Positions 27,871-37,182 of a stretch of 64,000 nt of DNA are shown piece after piece (the first letter of the stretch is position 1; the number at the start of each line of letters is the position of its first letter). A program made the position numbers and the translations under genes. The DNA lies in NCBI RefSeq assembly GCF_001641635.1, contig NZ_LUUB01000059.1, positions 1-64,000 of the forward strand. The letters are read 5' to 3'. The notes beneath the pieces were generated by a model. That model worked only from the letters and a program-made list of their open reading frames with translations, was not told the origin of the DNA and did no database searches. The stretch is from Bradyrhizobium centrolobii. Its GTDB lineage: Bacteria; Pseudomonadota; Alphaproteobacteria; Rhizobiales; Xanthobacteraceae.

Positions 27871-29670
27871 CTATCGCTGGAGACCGAGCCGCCGAAGCCG
27901 GTAGTCGAGTTGCGCCCGACTGATCCGAAGCGCCCGCGCGGCGGCTGAGACGTTGCCGCCGGCCCGCGCCAAAGCCGTCTCGTAAGTGGCGCGCTCCACA
28001 TCCGCAAACGAGGCGCCGTGGTCGGGTGACAACGCAGGCGGTGCCTCCGTCGGCGGCACACCATCTGTGTGAAGCGGCATCCGTCCGAGCCGGCCTTCGC
28101 TGGTGAGCTGGATGGAGAATGGCGGCAGAAGCTCCGAACCGCTGAAGAGATGGCCGACGTCGATCACGCCACCCTCGTCGGCATAGACCACCCCGCGCTC
28201 GATCAGGTTCTGCAATTCGCGGATGTTGCCGGGATAGCTGTACTTGAACAGCGCGTCCGTCGCGCGCCGGCTGAAGCCGGTGAGACGCCGGCCGTGCCGC
28301 GCGCTGTAGAGATTGAGGAAATGCGCCATCAGCAGCGGAATGTCGTCGCGCCGCTCGCGAAGCGGCGGGATAACGATCGGAAAGACGCAGAGGCGGAAAT
28401 AGAGATCCTGCCGGAAGCGGCCGGCCGCAACTTCTGCCGTGAGATCGACATTAGACGCTGCGACCACGCGGACATCGAGCGAGACGGTCTTTGTGCCGCC
28501 GACCCGCTCGATCTTCCGCTCCTGAAGCGCGCGCAACACCTTGCCCTGCGCCGAGTAGGTCAGCGAGGCGATTTCGTCCAGGAATAGCGTGCCGCCCGAG
28601 GCGCGCTCGAAATAGCCCGCGCGCGAGGCAATGGCGCCAGTAAATGCGCCTTTCTCGACGCCGAACAGTTCGGACTCGACGAGCTGCTCCGGGATCGCGG
28701 CGCAGTTGATCGCAACGAACGGACTGGCATTGCGTCGGCTCATCGCATGCAACTGGCTGGAGAACAGCTCCTTGCCGACGCCGGACTCGCCGACGAACAG
28801 CACGGTCGCATCAGTCGCCGCGACACGCTCGAGCTGACGCCGCGTGCGAACGAAGGCCGCGGAGACGCCGACCGCGACGTCGCCCTTTGCATCGACCTCG
28901 GCCGGCGTTTCCTGCTCGGCAACGGGCATCTTGGCCGCCGCGTGAAGCGGACGGCTCTTCCATTCCAAGCCAAAATACTGCCGCTCCGGCGCGTCGTCGC
29001 CCCAGGCATCGGCATGCTGACCGATGATCACGCAGCGCGGCGCGCCCATGCCGGCGCATTCGATCTCGCGGAAGATCACGGGCGAGCCGAACAATTTTGT
29101 GGTGTAGCCCGCGGGATAGCCGATCTGGAGCCAGCACACCGGCTCGTTGGCAAGACCATAGCTCGCGACATGCTCGGCGGCTTCCGATGAATCGTCCCAG
29201 TAGAACTCGCCGAAATAGGTGCCCTTGTCGCGGTCGAACTCGAAGTGCCGTGTGGTGACCTTGACGAAGCCCTCCAGCGTGTGCACCCGCGGTCCGGCGG
29301 CCAACGCGTGGGTCAGGTCCTCATGCGGAAAGCGCTTCTGGACCAGCGCGGCATCGCGCGCGCCTTGCATGTAGCCGACGCGCATGAAGATCGCCTTGGC
29401 GGTCTCCATGCCGAAGGCGTCGATGATTTCGGCACGCAGCCGCCCCAGCACCTGCGATTGCATCAACACCATGCGCTGGTCGTTGAGCCAGATGCGGCCA
29501 TCGCCGAGCGCAAAATGCAGGGACTCCGCGAGATCATCAAAGGTCGGCGGCGCACCGGTGTGAAGCTCGCTGCTCGCACCCCGGCTGAGGATTTGCGCCG
29601 AGCGGCGCGAGGCCTCGGCGAGCGAAATCAGGAATTCCTCGTCGGGCATGCCTGCGCTTTCCAATTTCAT
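27871..29670 (-). CDS. Sigma-54-dependent activator, XylR/DmpR class
   Basis: A 599-residue regulator with an N-terminal XylR_N sensor domain (about residues 45-150), a V4R effector domain (about 165-230, GYPAGYTTKLFG and ECAGMGAPRC), an AAA+ domain with GESGVGKE and the sigma-54-contacting GAFTGA loop, and a C-terminal Fis-type helix-turn-helix (NVSAAARALRISRAQL). Such proteins bind aromatic effectors and activate -24/-12 promoters. The ATG at 29670 is preferred over a TTG three bases earlier. It is divergent from an aryl-aldehyde/alcohol dehydrogenase operon with a perfect sigma-54 promoter, closely resembling AreR with areCBA in Acinetobacter. Confidence 0.9.
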   Translation of the reverse strand: MKLESAGMPDEEFLISLAEASRRSAQILSRGASSELHTGAPPTFDDLAESLHFALGDGRIWLNDQRMVLMQSQVLGRLRAEIIDAFGMETAKAIFMRVGYMQGARDAALVQKRFPHEDLTHALAAGPRVHTLEGFVKVTTRHFEFDRDKGTYFGEFYWDDSSEAAEHVASYGLANEPVCWLQIGYPAGYTTKLFGSPVIFREIECAGMGAPRCVIIGQHADAWGDDAPERQYFGLEWKSRPLHAAAKMPVAEQETPAEVDAKGDVAVGVSAAFVRTRRQLERVAATDATVLFVGESGVGKELFSSQLHAMSRRNASPFVAINCAAIPEQLVESELFGVEKGAFTGAIASRAGYFERASGGTLFLDEIASLTYSAQGKVLRALQERKIERVGGTKTVSLDVRVVAASNVDLTAEVAAGRFRQDLYFRLCVFPIVIPPLRERRDDIPLLMAHFLNLYSARHGRRLTGFSRRATDALFKYSYPGNIRELQNLIERGVVYADEGGVIDVGHLFSGSELLPPFSIQLTSEGRLGRMPLHTDGVPPTEAPPALSPDHGASFADVERATYETALARAGGNVSAAARALRISRAQLDYRLRRLGLQR

Positions 29671-29701
29671 CAAATAGTGAAATCGAACTTAGAGGAATTT
29701 C

Positions 29702-29787
29702 ATTATTTCATAAAGAGACTTGGCGCTGGCGTGATATCTCGAACGGACGATATCCCTTCGACGCCGAGTCCATCCATATGAAATAAT
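29702..29787. promoter_or_regulatory. Candidate upstream activator sites, 11-bp inverted repeat
   Basis: ATTATTTCATA (29702-29712) and TATGAAATAAT (29777-29787) are perfect reverse complements 64 bases apart, lying about 50-135 bases upstream of the -24 element. A related TTTCA...TGAAA palindrome at 29665-29682 overlaps the regulator's start codon. Sites at this distance suit binding of the divergent sigma-54 activator and possible autoregulation. Confidence 0.55.
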
Positions 29788-29835
29788 TCAACTATTTTGC
29801 CAATCCGGAACGCCGCCGCAACTCGGAACCGGACG

Positions 29836-29851
29836 TGGCACCGGCCTTGCT
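29836..29851 (+). promoter_or_regulatory. Sigma-54 promoter
   Basis: TGGCAC (29836-29841), five bases, then TTGCT (29847-29851) match the -24/-12 consensus exactly. It lies about 145 bases before the aldehyde dehydrogenase start. Confidence 0.88.
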
Positions 29852-29996
29852 ATTCCCCCGGCCAACGGGAGGAAAACGGAAACAGGAGGGCCGGCGCCTA
29901 CTTGTGACCTGCTTCCCTCCCTCAACGCCGCAGGCATCGCCTCGCGGTCCTGCAACGAGAGCCCGCTTTGGCGCGGGGACAAGGGAGGATTTTTCG

Positions 29997-31472
29997 GTGA
30001 ACACACAGGCTCACAACTTCATTGCTGTCGAGCAATGGCAGGGCAAGGCGTTCCTCGGCGACTGGTCGGCTACCTGCGGCGGCGTGACTGACGTCAACAA
30101 TCCCGCGACGTGCGCCGTGCTCGGCTCGGTCGGCATCGGCAATGCGACCGATATTGCGGAGGCGGCGCAGCAGGCGCGCCTCGCCCAGCCGGCCTGGGCA
30201 GCCAGGCTGCCGCTCGAACGCGCTGCAATCCTGAACAAGGCGGCCGACCTGCTCGAGCGCAATGCCGAGGAGCTGATCGGCTGGATCATGCGCGAGAGTG
30301 GCTCGATCCAGCCGAAGGCCGCGATCGAGATCGAACATGGCGCCGGCTTCGTGCGTCATGCCGCCGCCGTTGCGCTCGAGCCGAACGGAATCCTGTTGCC
30401 GTCGATGGAGGCGGACCGGTCGAACACCGCCAAACGCGTGCCGCACGGCGTCGTCGGCGTGATCTCGCCGTTCAACTTCCCGCTGGTGCTCTCGATCCGC
30501 GCCATCGCCGCCGCGCTCGCGGTCGGCAACGCGGTCGTGCACAAGCCGGATCCGCGCACGGCAGTATCGGGCGGCATCATCATCGCGCGCATCTTCGAGG
30601 ATGCCGGGCTGCCAAGCGGCGTGCTCCAGGTCGTGCCCGGTGGCGCGGACGCAGGCGAAGCCATGTGCGCCGATCCCAACATCGCGATGATCTCGTTCAC
30701 CGGCTCGGCCGCCGGCGGCAGCAAGGTCGGCGAGGTCGCCGGCCGCCATCTCAAGAAGGTCCAGCTCGAGCTCGGCGGGAAAAATTCACTGATCGTGCTC
30801 GACGATGCCGATCTCGATATCGCGGCGTCCAACGCCGCCTGGGGTTCATTCCTGCATCAGGGGCAGATCTGCATGTCGACCGGTCTCGTGCTGGTGCAGA
30901 AGAGCATCGCCGAAGGTTTAGCCAATCGCATCGCAGAGAAGGCGCGTCATCTGCCGGCCGGCGATCCCTCGACCGGCCGCGTCGCGCTCGGACCGATCAT
31001 CAGCGATGCACAGGTCGCAAAGATCCAGTCCATCGTCGATGATGCCGTCGCCGCGGGTTCGCGGCTGCTCGCCGGCGGCGGCCATGACGGGCGCTATTAT
31101 CAGGCGACCGTGCTTGCCGATGTGAAGCCCGGCATGCTCGCCTTCGGGGAGGAGATTTTTGGCCCCGTTGCCTGCCTCGTCAGCTTCGAGACCGATGATG
31201 AGGCGGTCGAGCTCGCCAATCGCTTGGACTATGGGCTCGCCGCAGGCGTTATCTCCGGCTCGCTGGCGCGCGCCCGCGCCGTCGGCGAGCGTTTGAACGT
31301 GGGCCAGCTCCACATCAACGACCAGACGGTAAATGGCGGCCCGTTCGCACCGTTCGGCGGCCGCGGCCGCTCCGGCAATGGCAGCCGCATCGGCGGCCCT
31401 GCCATCTGGGAGGAGTTCACTCAGTGGGTGTGGACCTCCGAGAAGCCGCAGGCAACGCCCTACCCGTTCTGA
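29997..31472 (+). CDS. Aryl-aldehyde (benzaldehyde-type) dehydrogenase, AreC-like
   Basis: Oxidises an aromatic aldehyde to the acid with NAD(P). The 491-residue protein carries ISPFNFPLVLSIRAIAAAL, the NAD-binding FTGSAAGGSKVG, the glutamate motif LELGGKNSLIV and the catalytic cysteine in HQGQICMS, plus EEIFGPVACL near the end. The GTG start at 29997 has GGGAGG eight bases upstream; the frame stays open upstream through the sigma-54 promoter, which rules out earlier starts. First gene of an aldehyde dehydrogenase-alcohol dehydrogenase-esterase operon, the same order as areCBA for benzyl ester use. Confidence 0.88.
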   Translation: MNTQAHNFIAVEQWQGKAFLGDWSATCGGVTDVNNPATCAVLGSVGIGNATDIAEAAQQARLAQPAWAARLPLERAAILNKAADLLERNAEELIGWIMRESGSIQPKAAIEIEHGAGFVRHAAAVALEPNGILLPSMEADRSNTAKRVPHGVVGVISPFNFPLVLSIRAIAAALAVGNAVVHKPDPRTAVSGGIIIARIFEDAGLPSGVLQVVPGGADAGEAMCADPNIAMISFTGSAAGGSKVGEVAGRHLKKVQLELGGKNSLIVLDDADLDIAASNAAWGSFLHQGQICMSTGLVLVQKSIAEGLANRIAEKARHLPAGDPSTGRVALGPIISDAQVAKIQSIVDDAVAAGSRLLAGGGHDGRYYQATVLADVKPGMLAFGEEIFGPVACLVSFETDDEAVELANRLDYGLAAGVISGSLARARAVGERLNVGQLHINDQTVNGGPFAPFGGRGRSGNGSRIGGPAIWEEFTQWVWTSEKPQATPYPF

Positions 31473-31556
31473 TCCTGCGCACAGCATCCGGCGTGCGCTG
31501 CGCCGGATGCCCGTTCTCCCAATTCCATCGCAACATTTCCGACCGGAGATCCCATC

Positions 31557-32657
31557 ATGAAGATCCGTGCCGCCATCGCCCGCGACAAGGGCGCGCCGCT
31601 CAGCCTCGAAAGCATCGATCTCGAAAATCCCCGCGCTGACGAAATCCTCGTGAAAGTCGCAGCGACCGGCGTCTGCCACACCGACCTCGTCGTCCGCGAT
31701 GGCATGCTGCCGACGCCGCTGCCGGTCGTGCTCGGCCATGAAGGTGCCGGCGTCGTCGAGGCCGTCGGCGCTGCCATCACAAAGGTGACACCCGGTGATC
31801 ACGTGGTGATGACGTTCAATTCCTGCGGCACCTGCCCGAGCTGCCGCGACCACGCGACCACTTACTGCCACGAATTCTTCCCGCGCAATTTCTTCGCGAC
31901 GCGGGTCGACGGCACCAGCGGCCTTTCCAAGGACGGCGAGCGCGTCAACGGCAACTTTTTCGGCCAGTCGTCCTTCGCAACTCACGCGCTGTGTCACGAA
32001 GCCAATGTCGTGAAGGTGCCAAGCGATGTGCCCCTTGAGCTGCTGGGCCCCCTAGCCTGCGGCGTGCAGACCGGCGCCGGCGCCGTGATGAACGCGCTGC
32101 GCGTTTCACCCGGAAAGTCCTTGGCTGTGTTCGGCACCGGCTCGGTCGGCCTGTCGGCCTTGATGGCAGCGGTCGTCGTGGGCGCGACGACGATCATCGC
32201 CGTCGATACCAAGCCGTCGCGGCTGAGCGTCGCCAAGGCGCTCGGCGCCACCCACACGATCGATCCGACCAAGGTCAATCCGGTCGAGGAGATCATGCGC
32301 ATCACCGGCAGCGGGCTGAACTTTGCGCTCGATACGACCGGCCTTCCAGCCGTGATCCGCAGCGCGGTGGAGAGCCTCGGTCCGCGTGGCGCCTGCGGCA
32401 TCCTGGGCGCCTCGGGCCCTGATGCCGAGATCGTTCTCAACGAAACTCACTTCATGAGTGGCGGCCGTCGCCTCATCGGCATCGTCGAAGGCGAGTCCAC
32501 CCCGGACACGTTCATCCCGATGCTGATCGACCTTTATCGGCAGGGGCGCTTCCCATTCGACAAGCTGGTGAAGTTCTACACGCTCGACGAGATCAACCAG
32601 GCGATCCATGCCTCCGAAACCGGCGAGGTCATCAAGCCGATCGTGCGGATGAGCTGA
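31557..32657 (+). CDS. Zinc-dependent aryl-alcohol dehydrogenase, AreB-like
   Basis: A class III-type medium-chain zinc dehydrogenase of 366 residues, probably oxidising benzyl-type alcohols to aldehydes. Visible features are the catalytic zinc ligands in GVCHTD and LGHEGAG, the structural zinc cluster SCGTCPSCRDHATTYC, and the Rossmann motif GTGSVGLSALMA. It lies 84 bases after the aldehyde dehydrogenase and would feed it directly. The aryl substrate is inferred from operon context; related enzymes also oxidise geraniol or perillyl alcohol. Confidence 0.87.
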   Translation: MKIRAAIARDKGAPLSLESIDLENPRADEILVKVAATGVCHTDLVVRDGMLPTPLPVVLGHEGAGVVEAVGAAITKVTPGDHVVMTFNSCGTCPSCRDHATTYCHEFFPRNFFATRVDGTSGLSKDGERVNGNFFGQSSFATHALCHEANVVKVPSDVPLELLGPLACGVQTGAGAVMNALRVSPGKSLAVFGTGSVGLSALMAAVVVGATTIIAVDTKPSRLSVAKALGATHTIDPTKVNPVEEIMRITGSGLNFALDTTGLPAVIRSAVESLGPRGACGILGASGPDAEIVLNETHFMSGGRRLIGIVEGESTPDTFIPMLIDLYRQGRFPFDKLVKFYTLDEINQAIHASETGEVIKPIVRMS

Positions 32658-32714
32658 GCCTAGCAAATCCAATTGCCATCGCAAACGAGCGGCCCCGCCG
32701 GCGAAAGGAGTGAC

Positions 32715-33591
32715 ATGTGCAAGGAACAGCTCGCAGCCATTCTCAAGATCAGCGCCGAATTTCCGCCGCCCGAAAATGCCGGCCCGCCCGAGATGCGCGG
32801 CTGGTTCGAGGCGATCAATGCGCAGACGCCGATTCCCGAGGGGATCATGATCGAGCGCGTGGAGGCGGGCCCCGTGGGCGGCGACCTGATCCGCTATGCT
32901 GGCGCGGACGACAAGCGCCTGATCATCTACTTCCATGGCGGCGGTTTCTTCTTCGGCTCTTCGCGCTAGCACCGCGTAGTGGCCGCGAATCTCGCGCGGG
33001 CGTCAGGCATGGGCGTGCTCGCCGCCGATTATCGGCTGGCGCCGGAACATCCCGCGCCGGGCGCGCATGATGATGCGTTCAGCATCTACAAATGGGCGCT
33101 GGACCGTGGCTATGCCGCGTCTGCCATCGCGCTGACCGGTGATTCCGCCGGGGGCAATCTTGCGCTCGCGACCGCCGTACGGGCCCGCGATGCGGGCTTG
33201 CCTCGCCCTGGCGCCCTGGTGCTGATGTCGCCGGCGCTCGACTTCACCGGCACGAGCGAATCCTATCGCACGATCACCGATGCGCCGTTGCTGACCCCGC
33301 AATTGATGGGGCTCTGCACCAATGTGTATGTCGGCAAGGCGACCCGCGATCACCGCTGGCGACGCCGTTCGACAGCGACCTCACCCAGCTTCCAACGGCG
33401 CTCATCCATGTCGGCGCCTGGGAATTGCTGCGCGACGACAGCATCACGATTGCCAGGAGGCTGCGCGAGGCCGGTGGCGTGGCAGAGCTCAAGGTCTGGG
33501 ACGGGATGTGCCATTCCTGGCGATGCTCGACGAGGGCATGGCCTCGATCGAGGAGGCAGCGAGCTTCGCGCGAGCGCATCTGAAGGCGTAG
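32715..33591 (+). pseudogene. Alpha/beta-hydrolase esterase, AreA-like, broken
   Basis: An HSL-family carboxylesterase: YFHGGGFFFGS oxyanion motif, GDSAGGN nucleophile elbow, and the late acidic and histidine segments ELLRDDS and CHSW. ATG at 32715 has AAAGGAG just upstream. An in-frame TAG at 32967-32969 interrupts it right after the HGGG block, and the frame shifts near 33350 and again near 33510. In the Acinetobacter are operon the matching gene hydrolyses benzyl esters; its loss here would leave use of free alcohols and aldehydes intact. Confidence 0.8.
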
Positions 33592-33693
33592 AGAACGACA
33601 GCCAGCGCGGCGGGCGAAAGAGATCGCAGCTCGATAGAGGGGATGCGCCATTCTTGGCAGCACTCCCATGTCCCAGCTGGTCCTTGGGCTGCC

Positions 33694-34989
33694 TCAGGGA
33701 GCAGTTTGCGTTTTCTGCAAAAGGCGTTCGCAGTCCCTGGCTCGGATGCTCAACGCACTGGCCAACCGCTCAACGATCTCATTCTCAAGCCCCTCCTTTT
33801 TCGCGCGCGCGTGAATGTCCGCTACAAGGTCGGGGATCTGCTTGGCCATGGAAACCAGACTTGCAACAAGTTCATCCGCATCGACGCGCGTCTCGCGCGC
33901 AAACTTTTGCCATTGGCGCAAGCCGATCTGATCGAGTTTGTATTCCCCACCGACTTTCATCGCGAGCTTGATCTTGCGCAGGTCGATGTCTTTGTAGGGC
34001 AGAATGCTGGCAACGTCGTAAAGCGGCGCAAGCCGGACATGGGGGCCGCTGGCCAGGAGCAGGGAGTAGTTCTTGGCGTGCGCGTCAGTGCCGCCAATGA
34101 GCCAATTGAACCCCAAGGCGTTGACGAATGTCTCCACGTCGGCCGCCCGGTCTGTGGAGTGGGTGCGCAGGAGCTCGACGACGTCGGACGGGGTCGGCCC
34201 ACCTTCATTCTGGTACTTGCGGGTCGGCAGGATGCCCATGGCCTGGCAGATGTCTTCCTGATGGACTCGAATGATGTCGTTGCCGCTGACGTGCCTGTCG
34301 TAGCGCTCAACGACGATGGCGATCTCGTTCTTGAACCGCATGACCCCTGTATCGGCCACCGGCAGTCCGAGGTCTCGTGCGAGCCGCAGGCAGATATGCT
34401 CGTTCTCCGCATGTCCGTCGAAATGCCCGGTGGGCGGCTTCAGGATGTGCGTGGTCGGAACTCGTCCGGATGGAATGCCCCATTGCCCCTTCTTCAATAG
34501 AAGGGCCGTCTTCGGCTGTGCACCTGCAAGGCTAAATTGTCCCGTGTCACGCGGCAGGCGCCATGCCGCGTGATCTTCGCGCAAGGCCTTAAGGCGTTTG
34601 GCGATCTCCGCCTCGTCGAGCCATTCGGTCTTGTCGTCCTTGCCGCTTCGCAGAGCTTCGAGACGATCTGATGCAACGAACTGGATGGCGCCCGCGCAGT
34701 CTTCCCCTACGTTGGAGATGAGCGCGAAGACGTTGCGGGCGGAAACCTGGAATTTCTTGGCCCAGCGATCGAGCACCTGTTCATTGTCGGGCAGAAGGCC
34801 CCACAAGAAGGCCTGTACGACGGCCGAACCATGTTCCTGTGCGGCCAGCGGCATCGAAAGCGAAAGCGGGTAAGCTCCGGCTGATCCACGCCAATCATCG
34901 TTATAGATAAAGGCCAACCGGCCGCGCGCATCGTTGCGCAGGCGGCCGATTTCACCGCCGTCCAGAAGTGCGACAAGCTCGTTTGTCAT
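33694..34989 (-). CDS. hipA: HipA-family serine/threonine kinase toxin
   Basis: A 431-residue HipA-like kinase. It has the N-terminal HipA_N domain, the ATP-site loop FSLAGAQPKTAL with the autophosphorylated serine, the catalytic loop GGTDAHAKNYS and the DFG-like YDVAS. HipA kinases phosphorylate aminoacyl-tRNA synthetases (GltX in E. coli) to slow growth and promote persistence; TA gene pairs of this type are common on rhizobial islands. The ATG overlaps the hipB stop by four bases. All catalytic motifs look intact, so the module is probably functional. Confidence 0.92.
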   Translation of the reverse strand: MTNELVALLDGGEIGRLRNDARGRLAFIYNDDWRGSAGAYPLSLSMPLAAQEHGSAVVQAFLWGLLPDNEQVLDRWAKKFQVSARNVFALISNVGEDCAGAIQFVASDRLEALRSGKDDKTEWLDEAEIAKRLKALREDHAAWRLPRDTGQFSLAGAQPKTALLLKKGQWGIPSGRVPTTHILKPPTGHFDGHAENEHICLRLARDLGLPVADTGVMRFKNEIAIVVERYDRHVSGNDIIRVHQEDICQAMGILPTRKYQNEGGPTPSDVVELLRTHSTDRAADVETFVNALGFNWLIGGTDAHAKNYSLLLASGPHVRLAPLYDVASILPYKDIDLRKIKLAMKVGGEYKLDQIGLRQWQKFARETRVDADELVASLVSMAKQIPDLVADIHARAKKEGLENEIVERLASALSIRARDCERLLQKTQTAP

Positions 34990-35273
34990 GTTCTGCTCTT
35001 CTTGGCTTTGGCGACGATGGCGTTGATGTCGATGGCGCTACGGGCTGATCCGCGGCTGGTCATCTGCTGGTCGTCGGCATCCAACGGAATGCCGAGGGCA
35101 TCGAGCGCCCGCAGCACGAGCGCCAGCTCCGCGCGCGGGTGGCCATGCTCGATGTCGATGACCCACTGACGGCTGACGCCGATCCGCTTGGCTAGGGTCG
35201 ACTGGTCGAGCTTTAGACGTTTGCGCCTGTCCCTGATGACGGCGCCGAGGTCGGCGGGGGTGCGAATGAGCAT
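34986..35273 (-). CDS. hipB: HipB antitoxin, HTH repressor
   Basis: A 95-residue Xre-type helix-turn-helix protein (DQSTLAKRIGVSRQWVIDIE) with a short C-terminal tail, the usual form of HipB, which binds HipA and represses the operon. It starts 12 bases downstream of an array of four palindromes. Translation is coupled to hipA through an ATGA overlap. Confidence 0.92.
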   Translation of the reverse strand: MLIRTPADLGAVIRDRRKRLKLDQSTLAKRIGVSRQWVIDIEHGHPRAELALVLRALDALGIPLDADDQQMTSRGSARSAIDINAIVAKAKKSRT

Positions 35274-35284
35274 GGATGATCCAA

Positions 35285-35381
35285 TGTCAGCGTTCGCTTA
35301 CATTAACATATGTCAGCGCTCGCTGACAATCGATAATTGTCGCCGTTCGCCAACATTCTTAAATGTCAGCGATCGCTGACA
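35285..35381. promoter_or_regulatory. Four-copy HipB operator array
   Basis: Four 18-base palindromes of the form TGTCAGCG-N2-CGCTGACA lie at 35285-35302, 35311-35328, 35338-35355 and 35364-35381, spaced 26, 27 and 26 bases start to start. Copies 2 and 4 are perfect, while 1 and 3 are degenerate. They begin just upstream of hipB and are near two-and-a-half helical turns apart, consistent with cooperative repressor binding on alternating faces of the helix. Confidence 0.85.
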
Positions 35382-35808
35382 TTCCCAAGAGATAACCGAG
35401 TCCAATGGGCGACATTCAGCCACAGATCCGAGCGGAGCTAGCAAAATCTAAGTTTTCATCGGTTTCTCTTCCTTAAGTTGTTCCTGACGACGAAATGAAG
35501 ACTTCAATAGTCTATGGCGAGAGAAACCGCCCCTTCGAGAGGACTTAAGTCGCGCTGAGGATAATCTTGAATCTACCGTTGCGGGCGGCCACGCATCACG
35601 ACCGCGCGGTCCAACAACAGGCCGAATCCAAAGAGCTGATCCGGATCGTGGAGGGCATCTATGGCAAGCTCAATGGTCGTTCGGAGGAGATAAAGAACGC
35701 GCGCCTTACCTCGCCAAGCCCCGATCTCCGCATCGAACTCCGAAACGGAGTGCCGGCTCCCGGAGAGTTCGCTTGGACCAGATGCCGGGTTTCGCTCGAC
35801 AAGCATCT
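35382..35808. other. Intergenic region upstream of the hip operators
   Basis: No supportable gene. An 88-codon plus frame (35567-35833) has no recognisable motif. Confidence 0.3.
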
Positions 35809-36081
35809 CTATGCCTCTATGCCCAGCGTATAGCGCGACAATCTGGGTGGGGAGCTTCCACCCAAATTGCCGCGCGGCATGCGGCGCTGTTCCGGTGACG
35901 GGGCGTGGGCGGCCCAAGCGAGCGCGCGGGCGTTCTTAACCTGCCCGTCGCCGTGTTCCTCGGCGAAGGCGACGAAGCCCCTGAGCAGGATATGCTGGAT
36001 GCGGAACTTGAATCCCAGTAAGCGCTGCAGGGCTACGTATCTGGCAAGATCTTGGCTCAAGATCGCGCTTCTCCCGGCCAC
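35809..36081 (-). pseudogene. Tyrosine recombinase N-terminal fragment
   Basis: The frame starts MAGRSAILSQDLARYVALQ and continues LGFKFRIQHILLRGFVAFA, typical of the SAM-like N-terminal domain of Tn-borne integrases. It ends after about 70 meaningful residues in unrelated sequence and no catalytic domain follows. Its start overlaps the end of the neighbouring integrase fragment by 25 bases, like the stacked integrase genes of some transposons. Confidence 0.65.
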
Positions 36082-36299
36082 GGCTGCGCGATCTGCTGCA
36101 GCATGAGAATGTCGACCTTGGCGTAGTGCGCGGTCATATCAGGCGACCGATGTCGGAGCACAGTTCCGAGCATGTCGAGCGTGGCGCCGCCCCGCAGCAT
36201 GGCAGTCGCCGCCCAGTGCCGGAGCAGATTGGTGCCCTTTGAGGGCGCGGCGATGCCGGCCCTGTTCGAGCGCTTGTCGGACAACACGCGACCGTTCAT
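36057..36299 (-). pseudogene. Tyrosine recombinase C-terminal fragment
   Basis: Encodes LLRHWAATAMLRGGATL, LGTVLRHRSPDMTAHYAKVD and LQQIAQPWPG, the arginine box and tyrosine end of an integrase. The N-terminal and central parts are absent. Together with the next fragment it shows the remains of a multi-integrase array. Confidence 0.75.
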
Positions 36300-36342
36300 G
36301 CTCGTACACGCTGAGAACTTCGCGATTGAGCGAACGTAATCG

Positions 36343-37182
36343 CTAGTGAGTTCCAGTGAGGATCTGGACGCAGCCGATCACGACCTCGATCAGGATGAGC
36401 ACGACCACGGCGACCTCCAGCCGAAGCGAGCGTTGCGTGTCGATAATATCCGTTAGCGCATTCCCAGTTTCGGAGATCGCCTTGAGCTTGCGCTCGAGCG
36501 TGTCGAGACGCTCCTGCAGCTCATATTCGTCCTCCAGACGCGAATAGAGACGGTCGAGCCCAGGCTTCTCCCAGAGTACGTCGGGCTTCTCCGCGACGGC
36601 GACCCGGCCTGCGACGCCCTGCTGCACCAACAGCACGTTACCAATCAGTTGCAGGATTCCCTTGCGTCGGCGCGGCGTGCGGCCGCGCTGGGCGAGCTCA
36701 CGCGCAAAGGGCTCGATGACGTCAAAGACGGCGGCGACGCGGCGCTCGTCGCGGGTAAGCGCCGTGCTTTTGGCGATCGCGTCGGCGATCAGGAGCAGCC
36801 GGTCGTCGGAGAATTTGGCGATGCAGATTGGCCCGCCCGGCTGGATCGTCTCAGAGGTTTCGTCGTTGCAGAGCTGCGCCTGCACGGTCTCTTCCTCGTA
36901 GGGGCTGAATTCGCCGACCACGCGCGGCTTCAAGATGTCGATCAGAGCCTTCTCTTCGGAGGGCAAGAGGCCGATCAGCACCACGATGCCGTAGCGGAAG
37001 ATCACGGCGAGTCCAGCATGGACGCGGAACGCGACGGGCGTTGATGACACCAGCGTTCCGATCTCCAGACCCGCGGCATTGATGCAGTCGCCCAGCATCA
37101 GAGCGCGAATCCGCAAACCCGGCGTGGGGTCCTGCCCGGGTAATGTTGCGGGCGTGCCCACAGAGAGTTGATCGGCGTTCAC
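36343..37182 (-). CDS. RMD1/YagE-family (DUF155) membrane protein
   Basis: The protein matches the DUF155 layout: FRVHAGLAVIFRYGIVVLIG, the acidic EEEK stretch, DRLLLIADAIAKSTAL, VFDVIEPFARELA, RVAVAEKPDVLW and a C-terminal membrane helix (about the last 30 residues) preceded by a coiled region. Eukaryotic members (RMD1, RMND1) act in mitochondria; bacterial roles are not established. The GTG at 37182 with AGGA upstream gives 279 residues; a much longer frame to 37347 is open but its extra N-terminus looks unrelated. Confidence 0.75.
   Translation of the reverse strand: MNADQLSVGTPATLPGQDPTPGLRIRALMLGDCINAAGLEIGTLVSSTPVAFRVHAGLAVIFRYGIVVLIGLLPSEEKALIDILKPRVVGEFSPYEEETVQAQLCNDETSETIQPGGPICIAKFSDDRLLLIADAIAKSTALTRDERRVAAVFDVIEPFARELAQRGRTPRRRKGILQLIGNVLLVQQGVAGRVAVAEKPDVLWEKPGLDRLYSRLEDEYELQERLDTLERKLKAISETGNALTDIIDTQRSLRLEVAVVVLILIEVVIGCVQILTGTH

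Noticed and set aside
30918-31997. 359-codon minus-strand frame
   Set aside because: Antisense to the aldehyde and alcohol dehydrogenase genes, with no motif of its own.
33643-34500. 285-codon plus-strand frame
   Set aside because: Antisense to hipA, whose kinase motifs are intact.
35285-35381. CRISPR array
   Set aside because: Four repeats of 18 bases with 8-9-base gaps are palindromic operators next to hipB. The gaps are too short and there are no cas genes.
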